From Paralichthys olivaceus (lineage: Eukaryota > Chordata > Actinopteri > Pleuronectiformes > Paralichthyidae): a stretch of 64,000 bases of DNA. Below the pieces are notes generated by a model. It saw only the letters and a list, made by a program, of their open reading frames with translations. It did not search any database and had not been told where the DNA came from. How positions within the stretch are numbered: position 1 is the first letter of the stretch; every line of letters starts with the position of its first letter. Both the position numbers and the translations under genes were made by a program. The stretch spans positions 7,412,001-7,476,000 of the forward strand of contig NC_091114.1 in assembly GCF_024713975.1 (NCBI RefSeq), read 5' to 3'. Of the stretch, positions 53,506-64,000 are shown one piece after another.

Positions 53506-55076
53506 TTAGTCCGCATTGAAGATCCTTGCAGAGATATCGTCTAACATCCAGTCCATTCCAGTTAACAGGTTCTCTCCCGTCACAGCACTGCAACTGATGA
53601 TGCACCAGTGATGGCTTTTAATCTCGTCCAGAGCCAGAGCCTGCAGCAACAAAGTGACAATATAGATTGTGATGTGCTGCTTCTAGACAATTCAAGTGTA
53701 ATATGACAAAGAAGTGTTACACAAGTGAAACACAGTGAGGAATCATTGCAACGCTAGTGTTAATTTCACCTCTCGAATCGCCTCCTTAGACAGAGCTCCA
53801 GGTAAATCCTGTTTGTTTGCAAATACCAGCAGTGTTGCACCAGCTAACCTCTGCAGGGGAGGAAAAGGACGAGAACCATATCAGACGTGTTAAATGCAAA
53901 GAAGAAGCTCCTTAACGTGACAGAACAAGACTGGGATTTCACACTGGTGTCTGAGTGTGTACTGCTTCAGGAACAGTTTTTGGAAAAAGGGACATTTGGT
54001 CAAATTAAACTGATGAGTAATGGTAATCTGCTAATACAGCGAAGATGTCAGAGCATTCAGTGTCATATTGATGGAGACGTTTCACCTTGTTGGTACGCAC
54101 ACAGCAAACCAGCTAACAGACCTGTCGACAGTTACGTCATGTTTTCACAAACCCACTACTCTGATTTCAATGATTCTGCGAGCTTGACAAATATTACACT
54201 GATACTTCTGTGTAGATGATTTTTAAAATAACCTCTGAACCCCATAAGCCTCCTTCAAAAGTGTTCACCAAATTACATGGACAGCAATAGATGGATAGGA
54301 GAGTGTTGTTCATAACAGGACAACAAATTGATGGACACATTATTCATTCGATGTTTTTATGATTCATTAAATTTTGAGGGATGTTGGTAAGACAACATAA
54401 ACATGAATGAAATTCAAGACATTGTAATTCCTTGTCCTGCTCTTTTAAGGGAACTATCTTCAGTTCTCTGTTGGTGTTTCAACTTAGGCAAAAACCCTCT
54501 TGTAACACCAGTATTATTTCGTTTACCTCTTCCTTTAGCAGTGCACTGAGCTCCTGTTTGCAGTCCTGCAGTCTGAGTCTGTCGGCGCTGTCCACCACCC
54601 ACAGCAGCCCGTCTGTGCTCTCAAAGTAGTTTCTCCAGTAGGAACGCAGCGACTTCTGACCTCCTACATCCCACATATTCAGCTTAAACCTAGAAAACAC
54701 AAACGGAAGAGACCATGAGGACTTTGTAGTAAGACAAGAAAATGTCAAAGACTAGTAGCATGGGGTGTTGTTTGGGGGTTCCCACTATAGTTTTGCTGCC
54801 GTCTCCTTTACAAAGCTAATCACAGAATTTAAGGGGGTTCTCACAAAATTGTTTTTTACTGTGGATTACTCTCTTCAGCTGTTTCAAGGGGGCCCCTCCT
54901 GACTAGGGACCCCAGACAACTGCGTACTTTGCCCACACTGTGTATGAGGGGCTTTTGACAGACACGTGCAGAAGCAGTGATGATCGATGACCTCAATGTT
55001 TTAAGAAGTGCAGGAGGATTTTGTGAAACAAAAGTTTAAGCTGCAGGCCTTTTTCACAGCAGACATTTGAAGTTGT

Positions 55077-55125
<49 letters not shown>

Positions 55126-55537
55126 CCTCTGTGCTCCAGGGTCTTGATGTTGAAGCCCAGTGTGGGGGAGATGGTGCTGACGTCCTCGCCGTTAAACTTC
55201 TTCAGGATGGTTGTTTTCCCCGCGTTGTCCAGACCTCTGCACGAGCCACGTTAAAGACAATAACAATACACACGTGACAGACTCACCGCTCGCTAACAGC
55301 TAGCATGATACAGCACAAAACGCACGCAACAAGCTCCGCACAGCACAGAACCGTGTGTAAACTACCGCCCGCGATTCTTGCGTTTTTGACGCAAATGAAG
55401 CGGTAATAACGTTGTCGTATGGATGCTCAAATGTTAGCTGCTAAGCTCAACAACCCGTCACGCACAGGATACAACATCAGGAGCCGCATCTCTCGCTCCT
55501 TCTGCTTCATCTTCTTCAGGATCGTCAGTAAACCCAT
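53506..55537 (-). CDS. arl2: ADP-ribosylation factor-like 2
   Basis: Small GTPase of the ARF family; in the cell it works with tubulin cofactor D in tubulin folding, and releases lipidated cargo from PDE6D/UNC119. Exons on the minus strand: 55537-55473, 55236-55126, 54689-54527, 53850-53770 and 53640-53506; 555 nt, 184 aa, exactly the human length. Start [20 protein letters not shown] matches ARL2. GTPase motifs are intact: P-loop GLDNAGKTT (about 23-31), switch I threonine in TISPTLGFN, switch [10 protein letters not shown] (about 66-73), NKQD (about 125-128) and SCSA (about 158-161). The C-terminus is RIFNAD. The exon 2 donor is followed almost at once by a CA microsatellite. A second, broken copy of its exon 2/intron 1 border lies downstream at 52659-52910. 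Confidence 0.97.
55079..55122. repeat. (TG)n microsatellite abutting the arl2 exon 2 donor
   Basis: About 22 TG units. On the minus strand the arl2 exon 2 donor is GTAAC followed directly by this CA run. Confidence 0.97.
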
Positions 55538-55619
55538 CGTAGACGTGTCCCGCTCCGCTGTTTGTGTTATGGTTGACTACAGATGAAGACTTTAATGTGA
55601 AAGATGTTCAGCATCCGGG

Positions 55620-55662
55620 AAGGCAGCGGTAGCTCGTAGAGGCACTTCCGCTGTTAACAGAA
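55620..55662 (-). promoter_or_regulatory. Element shared with the dnai2 upstream region (arl2 copy)
   Basis: 43 bp matching 61080-61122 at about 40 positions, the first 26 identical. Begins 83 bases upstream of the arl2 ATG. On the gene strand it includes CGGAAGTG, a good ETS/GABP-type site. Confidence 0.7.
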
Positions 55663-55990
55663 CCCGCCTCTGTTGCTGTTTGGGGTCTTTCGGGGCCGCA
55701 TCAGCTTCAGTGTGTTTGACGCTGTGCCTGAGTGAAATGATCAACCCACCTAGAGATGTTGCATCTAAACCTCTTTATATACAGTCTATGATCTAAACCA
55801 TTAACAGTTTGATTTACTTTTTGAGTTGATGTTTTCCTTATGACTGCATCTCGCAGTCTTTCTCCAATGACTAAGTTAAATAACATCCATAAGAACATTT
55901 AAAATAGACTTATTGTTACTCCTTCAACTTCAGAATATTTGTATCACACAAATCTCTCATGTTATTCAATGAGTTATATTTTCTAGGGAC

Positions 55991-56495
55991 CAAGGTTATT
56001 ATGGTTTTGAAATTTTCATTAGCTTTTTATTTAGTTTTTCAGTTTGCTTTTTTATTTCAGTTTAGTTTTTGTTAGTTCAACAAGTGATTTTGTAGTTTTA
56101 GTTTAGTTTTTATTTTGAGGAATCGACTACTTTCAGTTTAGTTTTTATTTAGTTTTAGTCTTAGTTTTTTCTGGTATTAAGAGAAAGCCTTGACTTTGAG
56201 AAGCTGAAAAAGGATGAAACAATGTGTGACACCAAATATGGTTTATCAAGTCCTTTAATTTCATTCTTTAACCATCACCTGCAGGACAGGCAGTGATCGA
56301 GGGAAACGAAGACGAAAACGAAGCTGAATTTATCTGCAATTCAGTTTAGTTTTAGTTAGTTTTGCATTGTTCATTGTAGTTTTTATTTAGTTTTCGTTTT
56401 TTTTGTAATTGTCATTTTTATTTTTATTTCAGTTAACTAAATTATTTTTTCATTGCTAGGTTTAGTCTTAGTTTTCGTTAACTATAATAACCCTG
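55991..56495. mobile_element. Non-autonomous hAT-type element with 8-bp target duplication
   Basis: 505 bp. Ends are inverted repeats (CAAGGTTATTAT at the left, ATAATAACCCTG at the right), starting CARGG as in hAT elements. It is flanked by a perfect 8-bp direct repeat CTAGGGAC at 55983-55990 and 56496-56503, the hAT target length. The interior is built of TTTAGTTTTTATTTAGTTTTAG-like units and has no coding capacity. It belongs to a widespread vertebrate type whose end reads GGGTTATTATAGTTAACGAAAAC when inverted. Confidence 0.85.
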
Positions 56496-56503
56496 CTAGG
56501 GAC

Positions 56504-56982
56504 ATAAAAATGGTTAAACTATGATCAAAACAGTTGAAGGGGGATTCAAATTCTCTGACTAACAGTTAACTATGAATATGTATAATATGAATAGCTGCTG
56601 ATAAATATTTTTTTTACAAACGATGCAACTGAATCATTTATCCCCATGTGTGCTTTAAAAGTCATTGATGATGTTTGCTTTGAAACAGTGCCCCCCTGTG
56701 GCTTCTTAGTAGAACTACGGCTGCAGAGTGAAAAGTCTGAACAATTTCAGTCAAATTGAGAGATCCAGAAAAATCCAAGTTTTTTTTTACTAACTTTTAC
56801 TTCAGCACATAGCTGAAAATTTCTCAGGGAAAGAAAAGTCTGATTAAAAAAATCTGAGATTACAAATAATTAAAAAAAAAAAGAAACAAGGACAAAGGAG
56901 CACAAAGAAAAGAAATAAGCAAACGAGGAGATTAATAAAAAAGCATCTGGTTTGATTTGTCCTCCCTCTCCTTCCTCCTCCT
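56504..56982. other. Flank between the hAT element and dnai2 stop
   Basis: AT-rich. Presumably contains the dnai2 3' UTR on the minus strand; no clear AATAAA on that strand was found. Confidence 0.4.
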
Positions 56983-59900
56983 CTACTCCATCTCTATCAT
57001 GCTGTAGAAGTCCTTCTCGGCTCTGGCGATCAGCTTTTCAGGACTCTCCTCTAGCTCCTCCTGACCTCCTTCCTCCTCTTTGCCCTGCTCCATTTGACCC
57101 TTCTCCTTCAGACGAATCTCTCTCTGTTGAGCCACCAGGACCTTCTCTCGCTTTGTCTCGCGCTCAAACATCTGGAATTAAAGAAACACAATGATGCCTG
57201 AGATGTTTCAACTTGATTCTTCTACACATTGGAACATGTGGGATGCTACACATCTGTCATTTAAAGTAAACTGTCCTGAGCCTCACTCCTTTCAGTACGT
57301 GAACCCGAATATAACAGATCATTCTAACAATTTTATCACTTTCTCTCTGAGGCCCTGTCCACATTGGTTTTTATCATAAAGATGATTTTCTTCCTTCGTT
57401 CTGCATCAAGAATGGATTCTGATGCAACTGTTTTTCAATAAAGTGAAAGATAAACTGTAAATTTGAGTGAGTTGAGTTTGAGTTCAAAAATCTAAGTTTA
57501 AAAGGGCTTTACAACTGACATTGAGTTTCTGAACATGTTCACCCTTGGCACAGTTTTCCAAAAGCTAAGATTAGGGAATTAAACATGTATCTGTGGGTGT
57601 TTCAGTGTTTCTCACAGCAGACAGCAGATTCTTCTCGTTGTTTTGGATTGTCGACAGTTCAGAGCAGATTTCCAGCAGCATGACATCGCCCTGCTCAGAA
57701 CCACATGCCACCAAACGCCCGTTATCATGAATGCGAAGGCTGTTCAGAGCCTTGTCGCACACCTGAGGATGACCATGGACAACAAGGATGACAACAAACA
57801 ACAACATTAAGGACACACAAAAATGACATTTACTTTTATTTATGGGGGATAAGGGCACCTTGAGACTGAGTGTGGGGTCGTTCTGTTTGAACAGGATGTC
57901 CCAGACATCCAAGACACCGTCCATCCTAACTGTGAGGAAGATCGAGGGTCTGACTGGACTCCAGCAGGCATCTGTCAGGGATGCCATCTGGTTTCTGAGG
58001 AAACAAAACTGGATGTTAAAATCTGGTTTGACCCAAACTGAGTAGGATGTAAAGCGGAGGGTCTGAGTCCTACTTGGTCTGCATGATGAATGAGTCCTTG
58101 ATGTCCTCAGACCAGATCCGGGCAATCGAGTCCCCCACTGTGAGGAAGTTTTTAGGAAAGAAGGAATTCCTCTGCAGGGCGTAGATGGGCCCGTGGTGAC
58201 TTTCGTACGTACTTACTATTTTCTCAGCTGGTGTCTTTGCTTTCCTGTTACAGGAGACAATGATACCCTGCTCCGTCCCCACCATGAACTTAGTAGGCTG
58301 CAGAGAAATTGAGGGCAGAGTAACAAAGTCAGAAACACAGGGTCTGAGATTAAACTGTTAAAAGTAGTTTTAATCTGTTGAACTGCTGATTCCTTTAATG
58401 CAACGTTGCATCAAGTATGTTCTGAATGTTGTTTTTTTAAAGATCTCTGTTCCTTTACAGATATAATGGCAAATTTCAAATCTTTTCTGGGAGTTGGTAG
58501 GCAAAATTTTCTTATGAGCTTTATACTTAAGTGCAAAATACTGTAATCTACTAGTTTGATGGATCTATATCGACTCTACTGGGAATTCTTATTATCTAAT
58601 GAATCCTTTACTTTGTGTAATGGAGCTATTGTTTGAGATATTTTCGCATTGTGTAATTTATATGTGATCTCATCTATCATGACTAATTTACTCTACAATT
58701 TTCTTTAATAAGTCATTCCTCTGCTTTTTGCTAATGAATCGTGTGATGAAAGCTGGTTTTGATTTTTCTGCCCTCCTTGGTAATGTGAGACAAATAGAAA
58801 TTGCATCATTTTGAATCTTTATGTTATTACTGGGCAGAAATTCCATCACTTGCTCACTGAGATCTATAACCATCGTATTAATTTACAGACAAAGGGGGGC
58901 TGTAGCTAATCCCATTGAACATTGGTTCATCCTTGGTAGCGGCCCCTCCAGCCCATGTCAGGGCCAAAATACACAGAAGAACTAAACTAACTAAAAACAA
59001 CCATTCACTCTATTGTTCTCACCTAACCCTATTTTCTATGTCGTTGGACTGTGGGGGAAACTCCACACAGAAGGACTCCGGCTGAACCAGGATTAGAACC
59101 AAGAACCTTGCTGTGAGGCAACGGTGCTTAAGGACACACAACATATACTTGCCCATCTTGAGCTCCATGCTGGGTAGAATAACAGAAACTCACCATGGTG
59201 GTTTCAAACTCCAGTGAGATGGCTCCTAAAGCTCGATTTAGGTTCTCCTCCTTGCCAAGGTCTAGAACCAGGCGCTCTGTGGGCTCGCTCAACTTGCGAA
59301 CATCCCACCACAGAATCTGACAGAGAAATGAGACTTGTAATATTAGTTTTTTTTAAAGATTAGTTCCCTGGTCCTATTTAGACCTCTTCAACCTAATATG
59401 CTAATTCAAACAATCATGAGTCTACCTGTCCATCCGTGGAGGCAGAGAATGTGTCAGTTCCAGTCTTGGACTGCAGCCAGACAACTTTGTAGAGTGGGTC
59501 CCTGTGACTCTGCTCCAGAGGGGAAAACTGCACAGGATGGCTGCCTCTCCGGGTGTCCCAGAATGCTAAAACAAACACAGTTACATCTTAAACCTTGTCA
59601 CCGACAGAAAATCACTGTCTGTCAGTCTGGACCTGAACGTACCAATCTGCCCATTGAAGCTACCTCCTACCAGAGTGTATGAATCTTTGGGATTATATTC
59701 CAGACAGATAAGTGGAGATGTCGGTGTGAGTGCCATATCTGGTCTGTTTGGGTTCTCTGAAACATAAAACATCCATCTGTGAAATGACTGGAATCTGTGG
59801 TGCTATTAAATTCAGCTGCCTTCTGACCCACCAATGTCCCAGATGTAGGAGTCCGGGCTCATGTCTTCGGAAGCTTTCTGGAACTTGAGGCAGGAGTTGG

Positions 59901-61028
59901 CGGTTGCCAGCTTTCTGCCGCTGTCGGGATGCCATGACAGCCCTGTGATGGTACGTTTCACCTTATTAGGATCTCTGTAGGCACAAAGGAGAGGGAGTGC
60001 AATGAACAAAACAACCTCAGCGATTAATCGGTCACTGTTCATCAATGTGTTGAAAGTTGCACCTAAAAACATTGATGGTCTTGGCGGATGGTGGCTCCTG
60101 AACTCCCACCACCTCCATCTCCTCCTCCAGGTACTCCTCGTAGATGTCCACAGCATTGTTCTGTCTGATGTAGTGCTCCATTACCTGGACCAAACCATGA
60201 GATCACATGGTTAAATTATGTAGTGACGTCACAGCTGTAGACACGTTCTTCTAATCTGCTGACAGCCACTTAACTCACAGTGAAAGTAAATTAGAGCAAA
60301 CCAAATGTGACTCAATGTCAACTGAGGTGAACTGGGTGGATTTGAACTGATGTGGACTGAGGTAAAGTGGGTGGAAGTGAATGGAAGTGGACTGATGTGG
60401 ACTGAGGTGAACTGCATGAATGTGGACTGAGGTAAAGTGGGTAGATGTGGACTGAATTGAACTGGGTGGAATTGGATCTTACACTGGCCAGCTGCAGGAT
60501 GCTGTTGGTGTAGCGCTCATCTTTTTCCACCTTCTTCCTGTAACGGAGGGTTTGCTCCATATCCTCAGGGTTGATGTCTTTGGGCCAACCCCCCTCCACA
60601 TGGTTGATCCCAATGCTGGCCGACTCAAAGTGCTCCGTGTTCACCTGTAGAATTGTTCTTTTTAATACAGACGTAATATGTCACCTGTCATTTCAAAGAC
60701 ATTTATTTCTTTCTCCAGTGGTATTAACCAGTCATGTCCAGTCACTGCTGGTGTTCCTTCTGTGTATCATCTACTTACTTACTCTTGGCCATATCGTCTG
60801 TAAGTTTAACATTAATTTCCATTGCTATGAGCAGGTGAGTCTCACCTGGTGCTCGGACATCTCGCGGTACACCTGCTGGGCCTGATCTCTGGGGGTTGTG
60901 GTGATGAACTCCCGACTTAGACTCGGCTCCGGGAGCACGTCTGCCAGCAGCTCAGCAGGCCGGTCCGAGAACAGACACTGGCGGCCAAACTCCTTGCGAA
61001 GTTTCGTGTAGACGTAGACGATCTCCAT
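56983..61028 (-). CDS. dnai2: Dynein axonemal intermediate chain 2
   Basis: WD-repeat intermediate chain of the ciliary outer dynein arm. Exons on the minus strand: 61028-60846, 60644-60483, 60184-60063, 59974-59832, 59756-59643, 59565-59426, 59316-59194, 58297-58074, 57994-57859, 57762-57616 and 57171-56983; 1683 nt, 560 aa. The start [18 protein letters not shown] matches the family although the frame stays open upstream. Blocks shared with human DNAI2 include [67 protein letters not shown] and [19 protein letters not shown] repeats span about residues 150-500. A charged coiled tail ([11 protein letters not shown]) ends at [11 protein letters not shown], about 45 residues short of the human protein's acidic tail. 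Fish have two dnai2 genes; which one this is cannot be told. Confidence 0.95.
58300..59190. other. dnai2 intron 7
   Basis: About 0.9 kb between the exons 59316-59194 and 58297-58074. A 61-codon open frame at 58688-58873 shows no splice support. At about 58985-59135 the sequence (TGGACTGTGGGGGAAACTCCACACAG, AACCAAGAACCTTGCTGTGAGGC in parts) resembles a fragment of a common vertebrate repeat end. No exon seen. Confidence 0.4.
60325..60475. repeat. Minisatellite in dnai2 intron 2
   Basis: Irregular array of units related to GATGTGGACTGAGGTAAAGTGGGT and GAGGTGAACTGGGTGGA. About six to eight degenerate copies. It abuts the donor of the exon 60644-60483. Confidence 0.85.
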
Positions 61029-61079
61029 GGAACCTGGTAGTATTCTATCGTATGAATAGAGTAAGGGCAAACTCAATTC

Positions 61080-61122
61080 AAGGCAGCGGTAGCTCGTAGA
61101 GGCACATCCGGTGTCAACAGAA
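61080..61122 (-). promoter_or_regulatory. Element shared with the arl2 upstream region (dnai2 copy)
   Basis: Partner of 55620-55662, starting 52 bases upstream of the dnai2 ATG. Here the ETS-type site reads CCGGATGTG on the gene strand. A further shared fragment, GCCTCTGTTGC, follows at about 61187 (arl2: 55667). Confidence 0.7.
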
Positions 61123-61269
61123 ACAGGCAATGATGTGTAATGGCAGCTGGCTTTTAAACTGCCTTTGATGTCACACTGCAGGCAACTGCCTCTGTTGCCA
61201 AACTGTATAGAGGCAGCGGCCTTTAAAGCCAACCATGTTGGGGAGCAGTTTTGTCTGAGCAACTAAAGC

Positions 61270-62690
61270 TGTTTGTGATTTATTCAATGAGATATATTCT
61301 GGTTCATTAAAGATTATTAGATAGTTTGTTAGCTCTCGGGGGTGGGACTCAAAATTAATTAAGAAAAGCTACATTTCAATTAGATCCATATGCATCATCT
61401 TGCTGCTTTGGATATGTAAGAACTATGTAAGAGACAGTATTCCAAGTATCAGCTACAGTCTGACTGTGCCTGAGCCTGTGATAAACCAAAGTATACATTT
61501 TTATCACAATGACTCCATTGACAGCAATATTGATACAGGCGGGCTTATCCTGTTAAAATAAAGTGAAATGTACTGATATTGAAGCAAACTGTTATTTATA
61601 CTTTCCTGGCTAACCAGTAATTTCAAGTACATCTCCACCACGGTTACCAAGTGCAACTTGAAAAAAAAAAAAGTTGCATTTGATGACAGAAAGACATGAA
61701 AAATTATTAAATACAAATTTTCATGTTTATTATTTATGAGTATTTGTGCAAATGCAGAACGTAATAACTAAATAAAGCAACATTATAGCATTGTTTATTG
61801 TAGTGACATATTCTGTCAGTGAGGAGGTATAACACATGATCAATCCACCACAGATTTATAAAACGTTTTGCTGTTCATCAAGTGTTTGTCATTCTGTGCC
61901 CATAAAGAAGAATTGGAAGCTACAACCTTCAGACTTTAAACTTGAAAGAAATGATAATGTGACATTTGTTGTGATAATTATCAATATCGACTGACATGAC
62001 ATTTTTACAGCCCAATATGGCCTGGACATTATTATTCAATTCAACAGTCATAGAAACTGTATATACTGTAAAGAAAAATGTTAGTTTTTTATGTCAGCAG
62101 AAAATCATTTAACATATGATAACCAATGGAAACAGTCATCAGATACATTTATAGAATACTAATATATTTATATATCTATATATTTGAATCTCAGCCCTGC
62201 CAGAAACTAGTTCCGCAACAACACAGCAGGTTATATTTGTAAAACCTTTGTTTTACTTTGCTCATTACAAATTGAGTCATGCTCTCTGTCAAATAATGAA
62301 GCAGCTGAAATCATTTATCTTAAAATTGTTTAAAGCTGTTCAGAACAAGTGGGCAGAGATTTCCCAGCAAAAGCTTTTCTGGAATTCCCTGCACACGGAG
62401 GCGGGCCCAGCTGTATTCCTAATATGGTCAAGCGGAGCTCTTCCTGTCACAAATCCCCCTTTGTATTTGTCTTGATGCCTCCAAGTACAGTCGAAAATAA
62501 TCAGGTATGATTTGTACTGTAGTGGACCACACGTTCATAATTGGAACATGGGGCTATTCGATGCAATTGAACTCATGTACTTAAACATCTCGTTTCGAAA
62601 ATCAGGATTTAAAAAACAGTAGCCACTTAAATGGCTGCATTGGTGTAGCGACACAAGCTTGAAAACTGAAAGTACCATGCCGCACTTGAA
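61270..62690. other. Intergenic, dnai2 to last gene
   Basis: AT-rich, no exon, RNA or repeat recognised. Confidence 0.5.
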
Positions 62691-62732
62691 TGCGACACCC
62701 TTGACTTGCAATGGGCCAATTTCACATAAAGA

Positions 62733-62742
62733 GAAACTGAAA
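62733..62742 (+). promoter_or_regulatory. ISRE-like motif (distal)
   Basis: GAAACTGAAA fits the GAAANNGAAA core bound by interferon regulatory factors. 330 bp upstream of the ATG at 63072. Confidence 0.5.
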
Positions 62743-62888
62743 GCAGATGCAGCGTCTTGTTGCGTCAGACGTCAAACCCCCTGGGCACATAAGCAGCTGC
62801 TATTCAGACTGAAAGCATTTACATAGTCACGAAGCACCCACCGGGAACTAGTCTGCACCGCTGACACCACACATTTACACTCTCAAGC

Positions 62889-62898
62889 TTTCATTTTC
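62889..62898 (-). promoter_or_regulatory. ISRE-like motif (proximal)
   Basis: On the minus strand GAAAATGAAA, inside AGTGAAAATGAAAGCT; fits GAAANNGAAA. About 175 bp upstream of the ATG at 63072. Confidence 0.5.
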
Positions 62899-63071
62899 AC
62901 TCATTCAAAAGTCGGTCCAAGCTGCAAGCAAGAAGCGCCGGCTGTGCGTAATTGCGATCATGACGCGCGGGTGATCCGGGCTGGATGTGGATCGAGATTC
63001 AAGCTACCGGTGTAAGAGCAGCCATTCGCCCGTCCAACAGGCTGCTGCAGTTGGGACGGGGGGGATGAGAG

Positions 63072-63161
63072 ATGTCCCCCTCACTCATGGACACCAGGGA
63101 TGGACCCAGCAGCCCCTGCTCCCTGTCAGCTGAGGAGAGCAACAGCAACACAGCCGGATCG
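63072..63161 (+). CDS. First coding exon of a gene running off the window, possibly batf2-like
   Basis: Thirty codons, opening MSPSLMDTRDGPSSPCSLS and ending ...NSNTAGS, then a good donor (GGATCG followed by GTGAGTCC). The region before it is CpG-richer than its surroundings. The peptide is a short Ser-rich leader with no domain. BATF-family bZIP genes have such a leader exon before the basic region; human BATF2 is next to ARL2; BATF2 is interferon-induced, which would suit the two ISRE-like motifs upstream. All three points are circumstantial and the bZIP exon is not in the window. The last 840 bases of the window would be intron 1. Confidence 0.45.
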
Positions 63162-63183
63162 GTGAGTCCTCTTTCTCCTTTTC

Positions 63184-63187
<4 letters not shown>

Positions 63188-63217
<30 letters not shown>
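63188..63217. repeat. (CAAT)n microsatellite
   Basis: About eight CAAT tetramers in the presumed first intron of the last gene. Confidence 0.9.
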
Positions 63218-63219
<2 letters not shown>

Positions 63220-64000
63220 ACTACAATCATGTCACATCCTGTCATAGCAACTGTACCTTACCGTTCATGAATATCCCTGTCAAAGAAGTTGATAATTTAA
63301 CTAAAGCACCCATTTGATCCTCGTTATGATATTCATTTTATCTCTGATCCACTAATTTCTTGTTTATTAGACTTTTCTTTTTAGGGGGATTTTGACAATG
63401 TAGAAACAGATAGATGAAATAGGAAGTGATAGAGGATGAGTCATTCCAAAAAACTGTATGCATGGTTTTAAGTAATAGGTAACATCAAAAGACAAAAATC
63501 AACAACAAATCAATTTAAGCCTTAAACACATAAACCCATGTAATCACACCATTAGCCATGGTTTTCCCATTAGCAATCAGCCAATTTACAAATCATCACA
63601 TAAAAGTGAACTGAAAGGAGAGACGTGAAATGAAAATAGATCCTAGTACTAATACAGACATATTTCAGATTTAAAAATACTAGCCCCATCTTATAATATT
63701 GTGTATGGAACTGGTAGCACCAGTTAACTTACCTGTCAGATGGGTTATTTTGTTCAAGGCTTGCTGCTTTGCACCCATCATCTCATATAGGTAACGAGAA
63801 AGTGCTAATCCATACATCAAATTAATTTAATCCTTGTCAAGTGTAGCCATAAACACACTTTTAGTTGTTTTGCTGAGATGCACTTACAGTTTGAGGACAG
63901 GGCTGTTGTTCCTATAGAGTTTGGATGTTATTTGTTAACAGAAGTGTCCAAATCAATCAGTCATATTAAATTTAACGCTGTCAGAAGAATGACCATTTAT
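63218..64000. other. Presumed intron to window end
   Basis: No exon or repeat seen; AT-rich. Confidence 0.4.

Noticed and set aside
61029-61262. N-terminal extension of dnai2 (frame open to 61262)
   Set aside because: The family starts at MEIVYVY; the upstream reading has no similarity and covers the element shared with the arl2 promoter.

Overview
This is vertebrate, almost certainly teleost, nuclear DNA: short introns with GT/AG borders, many (CA)n/(GT)n microsatellites, and dispersed repeats typical of perch-like (percomorph) fish. No viral, bacterial or CRISPR sequence was recognised. The gene set matches human chromosome 11q12-q13: rcor2, naa40, b3gat3, a C11orf86-like gene, snhg1 and arl2. 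A dnai2 gene (on human chromosome 17) lies next to arl2. Splice models were built by eye from family identity and splice sites; every complete protein model sums to an exact multiple of three bases.

Layout. 1-3.1 kb: probable rcor2 3' UTR and microsatellites. 3.1-14.6 kb, minus: rcor2 (13 coding exons, 541 aa), with a hAT-like relic, a MITE and an intronic duplication in its introns. 14.6-23.5 kb: intergenic, with pyrimidine-rich tracts, an old segmental duplication and one tRNA-Leu(AAG). 23.5-35.2 kb, plus: naa40 (239 aa, long 3' UTR). 35.6-39.8 kb, plus: b3gat3 (336 aa). 42.5-47.3 kb, plus: a two-coding-exon gene whose product ends like mammalian C11orf86. 48.1-51.9 kb, plus: snhg1, a non-coding host of at least nine intronic box C/D snoRNAs. 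52.4-53.1 kb: a stray copy of part of arl2 between long direct repeats. 53.3-55.6 kb, minus: arl2 (184 aa). 56.0-56.5 kb: a non-autonomous hAT element with an 8-bp target duplication. 57.0-61.1 kb, minus: dnai2 (560 aa). 63.07 kb, plus: first coding exon of a gene that runs off the window, perhaps batf2-like, with two interferon-type promoter motifs.

The genes are housekeeping or cell-type genes without one common pathway: chromatin repression (rcor2), histone N-terminal acetylation (naa40), proteoglycan linker synthesis (b3gat3), rRNA 2'-O-methylation guides (snhg1), tubulin-folding and trafficking GTPase (arl2), and ciliary outer dynein arm (dnai2). No new multigene system is evident. The most unusual items are a near-identical 43-bp element just upstream of both arl2 and dnai2, the displaced arl2 fragment, a pair of snhg1 snoRNAs aimed at neighbouring 28S adenosines, and CA repeats starting within about ten bases of splice donors.
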